From JAXMDC01 sp046349035 (GTDB lineage Bacteria; Pseudomonadota; Alphaproteobacteria; Rhizobiales; Kaistiaceae): a stretch of DNA of 64,000 nt. Below, piece by piece: positions 51,824-60,842 of this stretch (its first letter is position 1; every line of letters starts with the position of its first letter). Position numbers and translations under genes: made by a program. The stretch spans positions 372,001-436,000 of the forward strand of contig JAXMDC010000002.1 in NCBI GenBank assembly GCA_046349035.1, in the 5' to 3' direction. The notes beneath the pieces were generated by a model that ran no database searches, was not told where the DNA came from, and worked only from the letters and a program-made list of their open reading frames with translations.

Positions 51824-52615
51824 ATGGGCAAATCCTACCCGACGCCTCCCGACCCCTACCGCACCGCTTCCGCGCAATACGACTTCGCCCGCAAGGCGAT
51901 GGAGGACAGCGCCCGCCTCAATGCCGTCAACCAGTATGCGCCCTGGGGCTCGACGACCTACGAATACGGAGCCAACGGCGTGCCGACCGCCCAGCACATC
52001 AATCTCGGCGACCGCGAACAGCAGTTCTTCAACACGTCGGGCGACGTCCGAAACGCCCTCGGCTCGGCAGCGCTAGGGCTGACCAATTATCTTCCCTCCG
52101 GCCCGTTGCAGCGCCCTGACACCTACGGGCCGAATTCCGTGGCTAGCGCTCTTTACCAGCGCCAGCTTGCCCTCCTGCAGCCGCAATTCGACGAAGCTTC
52201 CAACCGCGCGATCGTCAATCTTGCCGAACGCGGCATCCCCATCGGCTCCGATGTTTGGAACCGCGAGCAAAACCGCCTCGACACGCAGCGCACCAACGCC
52301 CTCGGACAGGTCGCCAACGACTCCGTGCTCGCCGCCGGCCGCGAGACCGATCGCCAACTGCAGAACGAGATCGCCATGCGGATGGAGCCGTTCAACGAAC
52401 TCTCGGCGCTGCTCCGCGGCGCCCCGGCGTCGCCCACGCCGCAGTTTCTCGGCCAGACCGACTACCGCATCGCCGCGCCGGACTACGCCAACCTTGTGGA
52501 GAACAACTACAATCAGGGTGTGGCAGCGACCCGGGCGACGAACGATGGACTGTTCGGCCTCGCCCGCGCTCTGATCCCTGGAGTGGGCTTCAATTTCACC
52601 AAGACGCTTGCATAG
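51824..52615 (+). CDS. Phage ejection/tail-fibre-like protein
   Basis: A 263-residue protein from the ATG at 51824 after AAAGGAG. MGKSYPTPPDPYRTASAQYD followed by NAVNQYAPWGSTTYEYG is a characteristic N-terminus of podovirus-type proteins near the end of the late operon; the body is helical (ALYQRQLALLQPQFDEASNR, then LDTQRTNALGQVANDSVLAA). It probably belongs to the virion, as an internal or fibre-linked protein. It is intact and is the last phage gene in the window; the ABC transporter gene follows after 189 bp. Confidence 0.6.
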   Translation: MGKSYPTPPDPYRTASAQYDFARKAMEDSARLNAVNQYAPWGSTTYEYGANGVPTAQHINLGDREQQFFNTSGDVRNALGSAALGLTNYLPSGPLQRPDTYGPNSVASALYQRQLALLQPQFDEASNRAIVNLAERGIPIGSDVWNREQNRLDTQRTNALGQVANDSVLAAGRETDRQLQNEIAMRMEPFNELSALLRGAPASPTPQFLGQTDYRIAAPDYANLVENNYNQGVAATRATNDGLFGLARALIPGVGFNFTKTLA

Positions 52616-52804
52616 ATCGCGCCACCCCGCGTCCACAGGCGCCGTTGACACCGGCGCGCTCCGATTCCAGGGTCGCGCCGGGCGTCGGCAGACCTGGCGG
52701 GGGCGGGCCGGTCCGGGGCCGAGAGGGGCACTGCTGGATCGGGATGAAGACGCCGGCGCGAGGGTCGACGGGCTGGAGCGGCTGTTTGTTGCAGAGCGGC
52801 GCGC

Positions 52805-54550
52805 GTGGGCGGAGTGGCTGGCTTGGCTGACGGCGGGCTCCCGGTCGCTGTTGCCGAGCGGCCGCTTGCGGGGCGCGGCCGCGGCGGGCTGCTGAACACG
52901 CTGTTCCTCTACGCCGTCGTCGGCGTTGCGGTCTTCCCGATCGCCTACCTGGTCTTCGCCAGTTTCAATATCGCCCCGCCCGGAAGCCCCTTCCGTTTCG
53001 GCCTCGACGCCTGGGATGGCCTGTTCGACAGTCCGTCGGTGGCGCGCGCCATTCGCCTGTCCTTCACGCTGTCGCTCCGCACCTTCATTGCCTTCGCTAT
53101 CGCCTTCACGCTCGCCTGGGCTCTCGCGCGCCTCCCCATCGCCGGGCGGCGCTTCATCGAGACCAGCCTTTGGTTTGCCTTCTTCCTTCCCGCCGTCCCG
53201 GTGGCGACCGCCTGGGTGCTGCTGCTGCACGAGAACTACGGCCTCATCAACAAGGCGATCGCCCTCATTCCCGGCATGCCGCAGCATGTGTTCTCGATCC
53301 AGTCGATCCCGGGGATCATGTGGGTCTACATATCGGTCAGCACCGTACCGTTTCTGACCATCACTCTCGGCCCCGCCATTCGCCAGATGGACGCGACCTT
53401 CGAGGAAGCGGCGCGCGTGGCCGGCGCCACCGGCGGCGTGACTGCGCGCCGCGTCACGCTACCGATGTTGATGCCGGCGATCGTCGTCTCGGTGATGGCG
53501 ATCTACATCAAGAGCCTGGAGTCCTTCGAGGTCGAGCAGCTGATCGGCACGCCGGTTCGCCTTTTCGTCTTCACCACCAAGATCTACGACCTCGTCCGCC
53601 AGTCGCCGCCGCAGATCACCGCGGCAATGGCGCTCGGCTCGCTGTTCCTCACCGTGACCGGCGCACTGGCCTTCCTGCAGGTTCTCTACATGCGTCGTCG
53701 CCCCCCGCCGGTGACCGTGCGGGCGCAGAGCTTCCGCTCGCAGCACGCGGCGCGGAAGGGGCTGCTGCGTCTCGCCAGCGCTGCGATCCTCCTCTACTTC
53801 GCCGTCACCCTCTACCTTCCGGTGGCGACGCTCGCCGTCGGCTCCTTCAACAAGATCTTCGGCTTCTTCCAGATCGCCGATCCTTGGACGCTCGAACACT
53901 GGCAGAAGATCGTTAGCGACGGCCGGTTCCTCCGCGCCGCACGCAATTCCGCGCTGCTCGGCGTCGGCGTCTCCCTCATCGCCCTGCCGATCTATTTCCG
54001 CATGGCCTGGATCCTCTCGCGCACCAAGGTCCGGGGGCGGTTCGCAGCGACTCTGCTCCTCTGGCTGCCCTGGGCGGTGCCCGGCTTCCTCTTCGGCCTG
54101 GCGCTCCTCGACCTCATGCTGCGCAACGACCTCTTCGGTCCGCTCTACGGCACCTTCGCGCCGGTAATCATCGCCCTGCTCATTCGCGAATTGCCGATCG
54201 GCGTGCACCTGCTCAAGACCGGCCTCGACCAGATCGGCACCGATCTGGAGGAGGCGGCTTGCGTTTACGGTGCCCGTCCCTTCACCATTTTTCGGCGCGT
54301 GACGTTACCCCTTGTCTCCGGAACGATCGGCGCGGTCGCTGTCGTCATTTTTGCTGCGGCGGTTCGCGAGATCAGCACCATTGTCCTCGTCGCCGGTCCG
54401 GGCACCGAGACGATGTCGCTACTGATGTTCGACTACGCCAGCTCGGGCCATGCCGAACAAGCGGCGGTGATCGGTGTCCTATTCGCCGGGCTGGCCATGC
54501 TGCTGGCGCTGGGCGTCAACCGACGCATCCTCCCCGCGGGCCTGCGCTGA
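52805..54550 (+). CDS. ABC transporter permease with two fused BPD-type domains (Fbp/spermidine-putrescine class)
   Basis: About 12 membrane helices in two halves. Each half carries an EAA loop for contact with the ATPase: EEAARVAGATGGVTARRVTL and EEAACVYGARPFTIFRRVTL. Two fused permease domains are typical of the ferric-iron (FbpB) class and relatives. The GTG at 52805 is used, but the true start may lie up to 30 codons inside. The ATPase gene overlaps its stop (TGATG) and a binding protein follows, so this is a complete importer. The substrate may be a small carboxylate or metal chelate. Confidence 0.85.
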   Translation: MGGVAGLADGGLPVAVAERPLAGRGRGGLLNTLFLYAVVGVAVFPIAYLVFASFNIAPPGSPFRFGLDAWDGLFDSPSVARAIRLSFTLSLRTFIAFAIAFTLAWALARLPIAGRRFIETSLWFAFFLPAVPVATAWVLLLHENYGLINKAIALIPGMPQHVFSIQSIPGIMWVYISVSTVPFLTITLGPAIRQMDATFEEAARVAGATGGVTARRVTLPMLMPAIVVSVMAIYIKSLESFEVEQLIGTPVRLFVFTTKIYDLVRQSPPQITAAMALGSLFLTVTGALAFLQVLYMRRRPPPVTVRAQSFRSQHAARKGLLRLASAAILLYFAVTLYLPVATLAVGSFNKIFGFFQIADPWTLEHWQKIVSDGRFLRAARNSALLGVGVSLIALPIYFRMAWILSRTKVRGRFAATLLLWLPWAVPGFLFGLALLDLMLRNDLFGPLYGTFAPVIIALLIRELPIGVHLLKTGLDQIGTDLEEAACVYGARPFTIFRRVTLPLVSGTIGAVAVVIFAAAVREISTIVLVAGPGTETMSLLMFDYASSGHAEQAAVIGVLFAGLAMLLALGVNRRILPAGLR

Positions 54551-55650
54551 TGCTGAAGGTGACGTCGGTAGAAAAGACCTTTGCCGGACCGCGCGGCGCG
54601 GCCGTCCGCGCCGTCGACGGCGTCTCGATGGAAGTCGAGGAGGGGCGTTTCTTCGGCATTCTCGGCGCCAGCGGCTGCGGTAAGACGACGTTGCTGCGCA
54701 TCATCGCCGGTCTGGAGAACCCGGACGCCGGCGAGGTCAGCATCGGCGGCAAGGTGGTGCTCTCGCCGGCCCGGCGCATCAACCTCCCGGCCAACCAGCG
54801 GGATATCGCCCTGGTGTTCCAATCCTATGCCATCTGGCCTCATCTCAGCGTCTTCGAGAATGTCGCCTTTCCGCTTCGGGTGCGAAGGGTCAAACGCAAG
54901 ACCATCCGCGCCGAGGTCGAGCGCGTCCTCGACGCTGTCGCGCTCGCCGATCTCGGCGGAAGGAGCGCCACCACGTTGAGCGGCGGGCAGCAGCAGCGCC
55001 TCGCCCTTGCCCGCGCCATTGTCGCCAGGCCGAAGCTCCTGCTTCTCGACGAACCGCTCTCCAACATCGACGCCAAGCTCCGCGAGTCGATGCGGGTCGA
55101 GCTGAAGCGTCTACAGGCCGAGGAGCGGTTGACCACGATCTTCGTCACCCACGACCAGACCGAGGCCCTTTCCCTGGCCGACACGATCGCTGTCATGAAG
55201 GACGGCCGCTTCCTTCAGGTCGACGCGCCGCGGCGGGTGTATGTCGAGCCGGCAGCCGAGGCGGTGGCGGCCTTCATCGGCTCGATCAACCGTGTCGCGG
55301 GCGAATCGACCGGCCTCCTTGATTCCGACGGCAACGATCTGGTTGCCACCGAATGGGGCGAAGTCGCCGTCAGTGCCGGTCACCAGCACCTGCAGGCGCA
55401 TCGGCGCGTCGTCCTCGGGGTGCGTCCCGAACGGATACGCATCGGCGGCGGCGAGCGGATCAACGCGCTGAGCGGGATTGTCGATAGCGTGATGTATTAC
55501 GGCGATCACCAACGTATCTTCGTCAAGCTCGGCGACGCGACGATCGAAATGCTTTCCCCGCCCGAACTCGTCACCGCGCGCGGACAGCGGCTCGACTTTT
55601 CGGTCGATCCCGTCGATTTCCGCGTCCTCGCTGCCAACGGTACGGGGTAG
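54550..55650 (+). CDS. ABC transporter ATP-binding protein (PotA/FbpC class)
   Basis: A 366-residue ATPase that starts inside the stop of the permease gene. Walker A is ILGASGCGKTTLLRIIAGLE, the Q-loop is VFQSYAIWPHLSV, the signature is LSGGQQQRLALARAIV, Walker B is LLLLDEPLSNIDAKL and the switch His is FVTHDQTEALSL. A C-terminal TOBE-like domain (VRPERIRIGGGERINALSG) follows, as in PotA/FbpC. It energises the permease at 52805-54550. Confidence 0.92.
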   Translation: MLKVTSVEKTFAGPRGAAVRAVDGVSMEVEEGRFFGILGASGCGKTTLLRIIAGLENPDAGEVSIGGKVVLSPARRINLPANQRDIALVFQSYAIWPHLSVFENVAFPLRVRRVKRKTIRAEVERVLDAVALADLGGRSATTLSGGQQQRLALARAIVARPKLLLLDEPLSNIDAKLRESMRVELKRLQAEERLTTIFVTHDQTEALSLADTIAVMKDGRFLQVDAPRRVYVEPAAEAVAAFIGSINRVAGESTGLLDSDGNDLVATEWGEVAVSAGHQHLQAHRRVVLGVRPERIRIGGGERINALSGIVDSVMYYGDHQRIFVKLGDATIEMLSPPELVTARGQRLDFSVDPVDFRVLAANGTG

Positions 55651-55735
55651 CCGAGCCTATCTGGCCACCGCGATTCGACCGGTCGGCTGTTCGGCGCTAG
55701 CTTGCATGGCTCGTTGAGTTCTCGGGGAGGCGACC

Positions 55736-56875
55736 GTGGCGGTCACAGGGGCGATGCGAACCATGCGTCGGCGGATGCGGGCCAGCAAGGCGCGGGCGGT
55801 GGCCGTGGCCGTCGTCGGCGTCGCGATGGCGCAGGCCGCCGTGGCGGCCGACTGGGACGCGGGCGGCGCCGCCCCGTGGCAGGCGCTGCTCGCCAAGGCG
55901 CGTCAGGAGGGCGGCCTGGTGATGACCCTCGGCACCTGCCCGGTGCTCGCCGAATTGGCACAGGCATTCAAGCGCGACACCGGGATCGAAGCGACGGTCG
56001 TCGTCGGGCCGGGCGCCACAGTGGACTCCCGCTACCGGCTGGAGCTGCAAAGCGGCCGGCTGACGATCGATGTCCGCCTCACCGGCGCCACCGACCTCGA
56101 CCTCGCCAAGTCCGGCGCGCTGACCGAACTGAACGACCTGTTGGTCCTGCCGGACGCGGCCAATCCCGCTAATTGGCGCGGCGGCGCGCTCGCCTTTGTC
56201 GACAACGCAAGGCGCTACATGGTCAGCCCGTCCGAGTACGTGACGACGCGCCCGCTGATCAACACTGCTCAGGTCGATTCGGCGAAACTCCGCAGCGCCG
56301 ATGACCTGCTGCGGCCGGAATTCAAGGGGAAGATCGCTGCCTTCGACCCTGGGGTTCCGGGTGCAGGGCAGGGTATGGCCGCCTACCTCGCTCATATCAA
56401 AGGCATCGCCTTTGCGCGGTCCGTTTACCTCGGGCAAGAGGTCGTGCTCACGCGCGATCAGCGCCAGCTCGCCGAGTGGGTCGCTCGCGGCACCTATCCG
56501 ATCGCCCTGGGCGCTGACGTCTCGGAGGTGCAGAATTTCCGTCGCGAAGGGGTCAGCACTCTAGTCACGGTGGAACTGAGCGACGCCCCGGGCAGCCTTG
56601 CCGGCTTTTGCGCCGTGGCATCGATCCCTAAAGGGGCGCCGCATCCCGCGTCTGCCGCCGTCTTCCTCAATTGGTATTTGAGCCAAAACGGTCAGCGAGC
56701 GCTGGTCCGTGCGGCGCGGATCCCAAGCCTCAGGATCGATGTCCCGGCGGAGGGTGTGCCCGCGGACATTCTGGTAAAGCCAGGCGCCGCCTACCTCAAC
56801 CAGTACGGCGAAGACTGGTATTTGAGCGTTCGCCCTACATTGCAGGCGGACTTGCGCAAGGCCCTGGACAAGTAG
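55736..56875 (+). CDS. Periplasmic binding protein of the ABC importer
   Basis: It starts at the GTG at 55736 after GGGGAGGCG and has a signal peptide (VAVAVVGVAMAQAAVAA). The mature protein is a bacterial-solute-binding-protein (Fbp-type) fold: WQALLAKARQEGGLVMTLGT, later GKIAAFDPGVPGAGQGMAAY and ASIPKGAPHPASAAVFLNWY. It lacks a lipobox. It follows the ATPase directly. The 60842 protein is a close paralogue, so the importer may use two binding proteins. Substrate unknown. Confidence 0.85.
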   Translation: MAVTGAMRTMRRRMRASKARAVAVAVVGVAMAQAAVAADWDAGGAAPWQALLAKARQEGGLVMTLGTCPVLAELAQAFKRDTGIEATVVVGPGATVDSRYRLELQSGRLTIDVRLTGATDLDLAKSGALTELNDLLVLPDAANPANWRGGALAFVDNARRYMVSPSEYVTTRPLINTAQVDSAKLRSADDLLRPEFKGKIAAFDPGVPGAGQGMAAYLAHIKGIAFARSVYLGQEVVLTRDQRQLAEWVARGTYPIALGADVSEVQNFRREGVSTLVTVELSDAPGSLAGFCAVASIPKGAPHPASAAVFLNWYLSQNGQRALVRAARIPSLRIDVPAEGVPADILVKPGAAYLNQYGEDWYLSVRPTLQADLRKALDK

Positions 56876-57065
56876 GCGGCCGGGAGGCCATCCCCGGCGG
56901 TAAGCGTACTGTTGCGCAGCGGACACGCCGGTGAGAATCTCCGGGTTCTCCACCGGCCACCCGTCGCGCGTCGGCGGCTTTATGCGTAGAATAGCCATTC
57001 TATTCGGGCGCACGCGGCGTGCGTCGGATTCGCGTGGATGCCTTACACGAGGGGGAGCAGTTTCC

Positions 57066-57818
57066 ATGACGGCGACCGACAATATCGTCTCTGCCAGTCT
57101 GAAGGTGGGCTTGGCCGCTTCCGGCACATTGGCGTTGACCTGGGCTGCGGCACCCTCGGCCATGGCACAGGGGAAGGCGGCTTTGATGCCGGCCCACGAC
57201 CCCTTCAACGGATTTTCGCTTGGCCTTGGTGCGAGCGTCGACCGCTTCAACACAACAGCGAGCGACTACGCCTACTTTGGCGGGCTGTTTTCCGACGGCC
57301 TGAAGGGAATCGGTGGTTTTGGCACGGCCGAGATCGGCAAGGATTTCCGCTTCGGAAACCTCGTTCTTGGCATCTATGGCGAATATAGCTTCGGTCACAA
57401 GTCCGATACCTTCAACCGCGATGTTGTCGGGAGCGTCGACTCCTACAATCTGAACGGATCGCTCCGGCTTGGGACCGAACATTCGGTGACCGGGCGCCTT
57501 GGTGTCATCGTCAATCCTCAGTCTCTCGTCTACGGCATCTTCGGCTATTCTTGGCAGAACTATGCCGCCACAGTGTCGACATCGAGCGCCGACTACGGCG
57601 GCTACAGCTCGACCTATTCCCGCAAAGGCACCCTGGGCGGCCTCACCATGGGTATCGGCGGCGAGATGATGGTCAACAACGACTGGTCGATCAAAGGCGA
57701 GTACCGGTTCACCCGCCTCGCGGGGGTGTCGGGTTTTGGCTTCTTCGATGCCGGCATGGCAACCGACAAGGTCGAAGACCACACGTTTCGGGCGGTGCTG
57801 TCGTTTAAGCCTCACTGA
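57066..57818 (+). CDS. Outer-membrane beta-barrel protein (RopB/Omp25-like)
   Basis: A signal peptide ends at PSAMAQ. The mature chain of about 215 residues alternates hydrophobic residues in eight strand-like stretches, such as FSLGLGASVDRFNTTASD, FGNLVLGIYGEYSFGHKSD and DNDWSIKGEYRFTRL-like segments, and ends with the typical aromatic signal (RAVLSFKPH). This is an 8-stranded barrel of the Omp25/RopB kind. Position between the importer and ligase genes suggests it may serve the same uptake system, though this is inference. GAGGGGGAG precedes the ATG. Confidence 0.75.
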   Translation: MTATDNIVSASLKVGLAASGTLALTWAAAPSAMAQGKAALMPAHDPFNGFSLGLGASVDRFNTTASDYAYFGGLFSDGLKGIGGFGTAEIGKDFRFGNLVLGIYGEYSFGHKSDTFNRDVVGSVDSYNLNGSLRLGTEHSVTGRLGVIVNPQSLVYGIFGYSWQNYAATVSTSSADYGGYSSTYSRKGTLGGLTMGIGGEMMVNNDWSIKGEYRFTRLAGVSGFGFFDAGMATDKVEDHTFRAVLSFKPH

Positions 57819-57829
57819 TTGACGGAACC

Positions 57830-57849
57830 CCCGGCCTCAGCAGGCCGGG
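57830..57849 (+). terminator. Perfect hairpin after the outer-membrane gene
   Basis: CCCGGCCT (57830-57837), CAGC and AGGCCGGG (57842-57849) form an 8-bp perfect stem 11 bp after the stop codon. No T-run follows, so it may only attenuate or protect the transcript ahead of the ligase genes. Confidence 0.45.
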
Positions 57850-57900
57850 CGGGTTGACTTCGGCGCTTCTGATCGAGCGCCGGAGACCGAGTGCTGCTTC

Positions 57901-59370
57901 ATGCTAAGCGTAGTTGCGGGTATCAAGGCAGCGGCCGAGAGGAACGCGTTTGCGCCCGCTCTGATAACTGGCGCCCGCCTCGTCACCTATGGCGAGTTGT
58001 TGGGCGTGGTGGCGCGTGTAAGCAACCACCTCGCAGATCGCGGCCTCCGACCGGGCACCAAGGTTTTCCTTAACATCGGCGACGCGGACTTCCGCCTCAC
58101 GGTGATTGTCGCCTGCCTGCACTGTGGTCTGATCCCCTTCATCTTCGAGAACATCGCAGGAGCCGGCGACGACATCGACCACGATCTGGTCATCGGGGCG
58201 GAAGTCCTTTGGTCGCCCGACCTGAAGCCCGATATCGTCATCGGCCAATCGGTCCTGTCGGGAGGAGGGTCGGACCCCAAGCTCCGAGAATTCCCCGATC
58301 GCGGCCCCGAGGAAGTCCTTTTCGTCGGCTCGACGACGGGGACGACCGGCAGGCCGAAATTGGTCGCCGAGACCGCCGGCGCCTTTGACCGGAAGCGCGC
58401 GTTACGCGTCCCCCCTCGGGGTGGCTCGATCCGTACCGCGATGCTCAACACGTCAGATCGGTTTCTCTCGACCCTGGGAGATCTCACCAAATACGGCTTC
58501 TCGCTTGGGCTCCAGGCTCTGATGGCCGGCGCGACGCACGTCCGCTCGCTCAGGGATTTCGGCGACCTTTTGAAACTCATCAACATCGTCGGCGTGACGA
58601 CGATGATGACTACTCCCGATGTTGCCAGCGCCCTCATGGACCGGATGGACGATCTCCCCGCGCGCTGCCCGTCGGTCCGCTGGATAGGCCTCTCCGGAAG
58701 CCTCTTTCACCGGGCGCTCATCGACAGGCTGGAACACCGGTTTCCCGGCGCAACCCTTGCCGTGCTCTATGGCACTGCCGAGGTGGGCCGGATCACTGCC
58801 GGGACGGTGACGAGCGCCGACTTCGAGGTCGGCTATGTCGGCGAACTTCATCCCGAAGTGCGTGTCGCCAGCACCGGCACGCGCGCCGATCCGCAGCCGA
58901 TCACCATCCTCAACAGCCCGGACCGGCATTCGCCGCGCTATGTCCGCGGCAAGCTCATTCCAGTGGCGGAAGCAACTTATACGCTGCCCGACCTCGGTTT
59001 TCTCGAGGGGCCGCACCTATACCTCGTGGGCCGCGACGACGAGGTGTTCAACGCCGACGGCAACAAGACCGCCTTCAGCATCATCGAGGGCGACCTTCGC
59101 GCGGCGCCGGGCGTAACCGATGTCGGGATCGTCGCCGGCAACCTCGTCGGCGACTTTCTCGGGCTGGTGGTCGCCGTGGCCGGGGCTGGGCCGCTGGATG
59201 TTGCGGCGCTCGCCGACCGCGTCGCTATTTGCGCCCGGGCGCCGGGACTGCGGCGGCGTATCCATCTCTTCCAAATAGCCTCAGTGCCGCGGAACGCCAC
59301 CGGCAAGATCGATCGCAATGCGATTGCCCGGGCCTATCGCCTGGCCGCCGAACCCGTGAGTTCGGTCTAG
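57901..59370 (+). CDS. AMP-forming acyl-adenylating ligase 1
   Basis: A 489-residue ANL-family enzyme. The phosphate loop is FVGSTTGTTGRPKLVAE, the A5-type motif is AVLYGTAEVGRIT, A7/A8 is YLVGRDDEVFNADGNKTAFS and the catalytic Lys lies in PRNATGKIDRNAI. It adenylates a carboxylic acid; the next step could be transfer to CoA, a carrier protein or an amine. No carrier or acyltransferase is visible nearby. The next gene is a paralogue whose start overlaps the stop (TAGTG). It follows the importer genes, which suggests the imported acid is its substrate. Confidence 0.85.
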   Translation: MLSVVAGIKAAAERNAFAPALITGARLVTYGELLGVVARVSNHLADRGLRPGTKVFLNIGDADFRLTVIVACLHCGLIPFIFENIAGAGDDIDHDLVIGAEVLWSPDLKPDIVIGQSVLSGGGSDPKLREFPDRGPEEVLFVGSTTGTTGRPKLVAETAGAFDRKRALRVPPRGGSIRTAMLNTSDRFLSTLGDLTKYGFSLGLQALMAGATHVRSLRDFGDLLKLINIVGVTTMMTTPDVASALMDRMDDLPARCPSVRWIGLSGSLFHRALIDRLEHRFPGATLAVLYGTAEVGRITAGTVTSADFEVGYVGELHPEVRVASTGTRADPQPITILNSPDRHSPRYVRGKLIPVAEATYTLPDLGFLEGPHLYLVGRDDEVFNADGNKTAFSIIEGDLRAAPGVTDVGIVAGNLVGDFLGLVVAVAGAGPLDVAALADRVAICARAPGLRRRIHLFQIASVPRNATGKIDRNAIARAYRLAAEPVSSV

Positions 59371-60842
59371 TGCTCGGGATAATCGCTGCCATCAAGGCGA
59401 CGGCTGAGGAAAACGCCCTCGCACCGGCGCTCATTACCGGTTCCCGCATCATCACCTATGGCGAGACGATCAACCTCATAGCCCGTATTAGCAACTATTT
59501 CGCCGACCGCCGCTTGGAGCGGCTGAGCAAGGTGTTCCTGAACATCGCCGACGGCGACTTCCGCCTGATCGTTACGCTTGCCTGTCTTCACTACGGTCTC
59601 GTACCTTTTGTCCTCGCCGATGCCGCCGAACATGGGGCGGACGCCGACTATGACCTTGTCATCGCGGCCGACGTTCCACGTCAGCGTGACCCCGCGCCGG
59701 ATCTCGTCATCGATCAGTCGGTGCTCGGCGGCAAGCTGTCGGACGGTCGTTTGCGCGAATTTGCCGATCGCGGAGACGACGACCTGCTTTTTGTCGGAGT
59801 GACGACGGGTACGACCGGACGCCCCAAGCTCGTAGCCGAGCCCTATGGCATCTTCCGCCGCAAGCGGGAACTGCGCCAGGCGCAAAGCGCGGCATGGCCT
59901 CCATCGCTGCAGCGCGCCGTCAAAGGCGATCGCTTTCTCTCGACTATCGGCGATCTTAGCCGGGCTGGCTTCTGGAACAGCCTGGAGATTCTCGAGAGGG
60001 GCGCGGCGCAGGTGCGGCCCTCGCGGAACCTTTCCGAGACATTGAAGAACATCAACTGGTTTGCCGTTTCGGCGATGTATACGACGCCCGACACTGCGAC
60101 CGCGCTCATGGATCAGATGGACGCGCTCCGCGTGCGCTGCCCATCAGTCCGCCGCATTCGCCTCACCGGCAGCCTTTTTCCGCGAGCCCTTCTGGAGCGG
60201 ATTGAAGCCAACTTCGACGCTGCCATTGCGATCGGCTACGGCACCAGCGAAGTCGGGGAGGTGAGCACCGGCTTGATTGACTCGGCCACTTTCCGCGAGG
60301 GCTATGTCGGCGAGATCCTCAGCCGGGTCACCGTCGTTTCCGCTGGGACAAGCCGCGATCCGCAACCGATAAAGCTGGCCAACCGGCTCGACCTCATCTC
60401 GCCCGGCTACCGCGGCGGCCGGTTCTTCTCGCCGAACGAAACGATCTACGACTTGCCCGACCTCGGCTATGTCGAAGGCAACAGCCTCTTTCTTCTGGGA
60501 CGCGACGACGAGGTTTTCAATCTGGAAGGCGACAAAACGGCGTTCAGCATTATCGAGAACGATCTGCGCGCTGAGAGGGGAGTGAAGGACGTCGGCATCC
60601 TCGGCGGCGCCCTTATCGGCGACTTCCGCAGCATCGTTATCGGCATCGTCGGCAGTGGGCTCGACCATTCCGAACTGGTAGAGCGCGTCTGCCGCACCCT
60701 CAAGGCACCGCGCGCTCAAAGCCGGATCCGCATGCTGGCCATGGAAAGAATTCCGCGCAACGCTTCGGGCAAGGTCGACCGTCGCGCTATGATTGAAGCG
60801 TTTCGCGCAAGCGAAGGAGCAACAAGCGCGGGAGCAAGCTGA
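59370..60842 (+). CDS. AMP-forming acyl-adenylating ligase 2
   Basis: The GTG at 59370 shares a base with the stop of ligase 1 and reads LGIIAAIKATAEENALAPAL, matching the N-terminus of ligase 1. Motifs are all intact: FVGVTTGTTGRPKLVAE, AIGYGTSEVGEVS, FLLGRDDEVFNLEGDKTAFS and PRNASGKVDRRAM with the Lys. The two ligases are roughly half identical by eye. A heterodimer or two related substrates are both possible. The end overlaps the start of the second binding protein (TGATG). Confidence 0.85.
   Translation: MLGIIAAIKATAEENALAPALITGSRIITYGETINLIARISNYFADRRLERLSKVFLNIADGDFRLIVTLACLHYGLVPFVLADAAEHGADADYDLVIAADVPRQRDPAPDLVIDQSVLGGKLSDGRLREFADRGDDDLLFVGVTTGTTGRPKLVAEPYGIFRRKRELRQAQSAAWPPSLQRAVKGDRFLSTIGDLSRAGFWNSLEILERGAAQVRPSRNLSETLKNINWFAVSAMYTTPDTATALMDQMDALRVRCPSVRRIRLTGSLFPRALLERIEANFDAAIAIGYGTSEVGEVSTGLIDSATFREGYVGEILSRVTVVSAGTSRDPQPIKLANRLDLISPGYRGGRFFSPNETIYDLPDLGYVEGNSLFLLGRDDEVFNLEGDKTAFSIIENDLRAERGVKDVGILGGALIGDFRSIVIGIVGSGLDHSELVERVCRTLKAPRAQSRIRMLAMERIPRNASGKVDRRAMIEAFRASEGATSAGAS

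Noticed and set aside
2150..52615. Amber (TAG) recoding across the whole phage module
   Set aside because: The scaffold, capsid and cement-duplicate frames end in TAG at sensible positions, so TAG is a normal stop here. Only the 2150 frame and the 40950 remnant contain internal TAGs.
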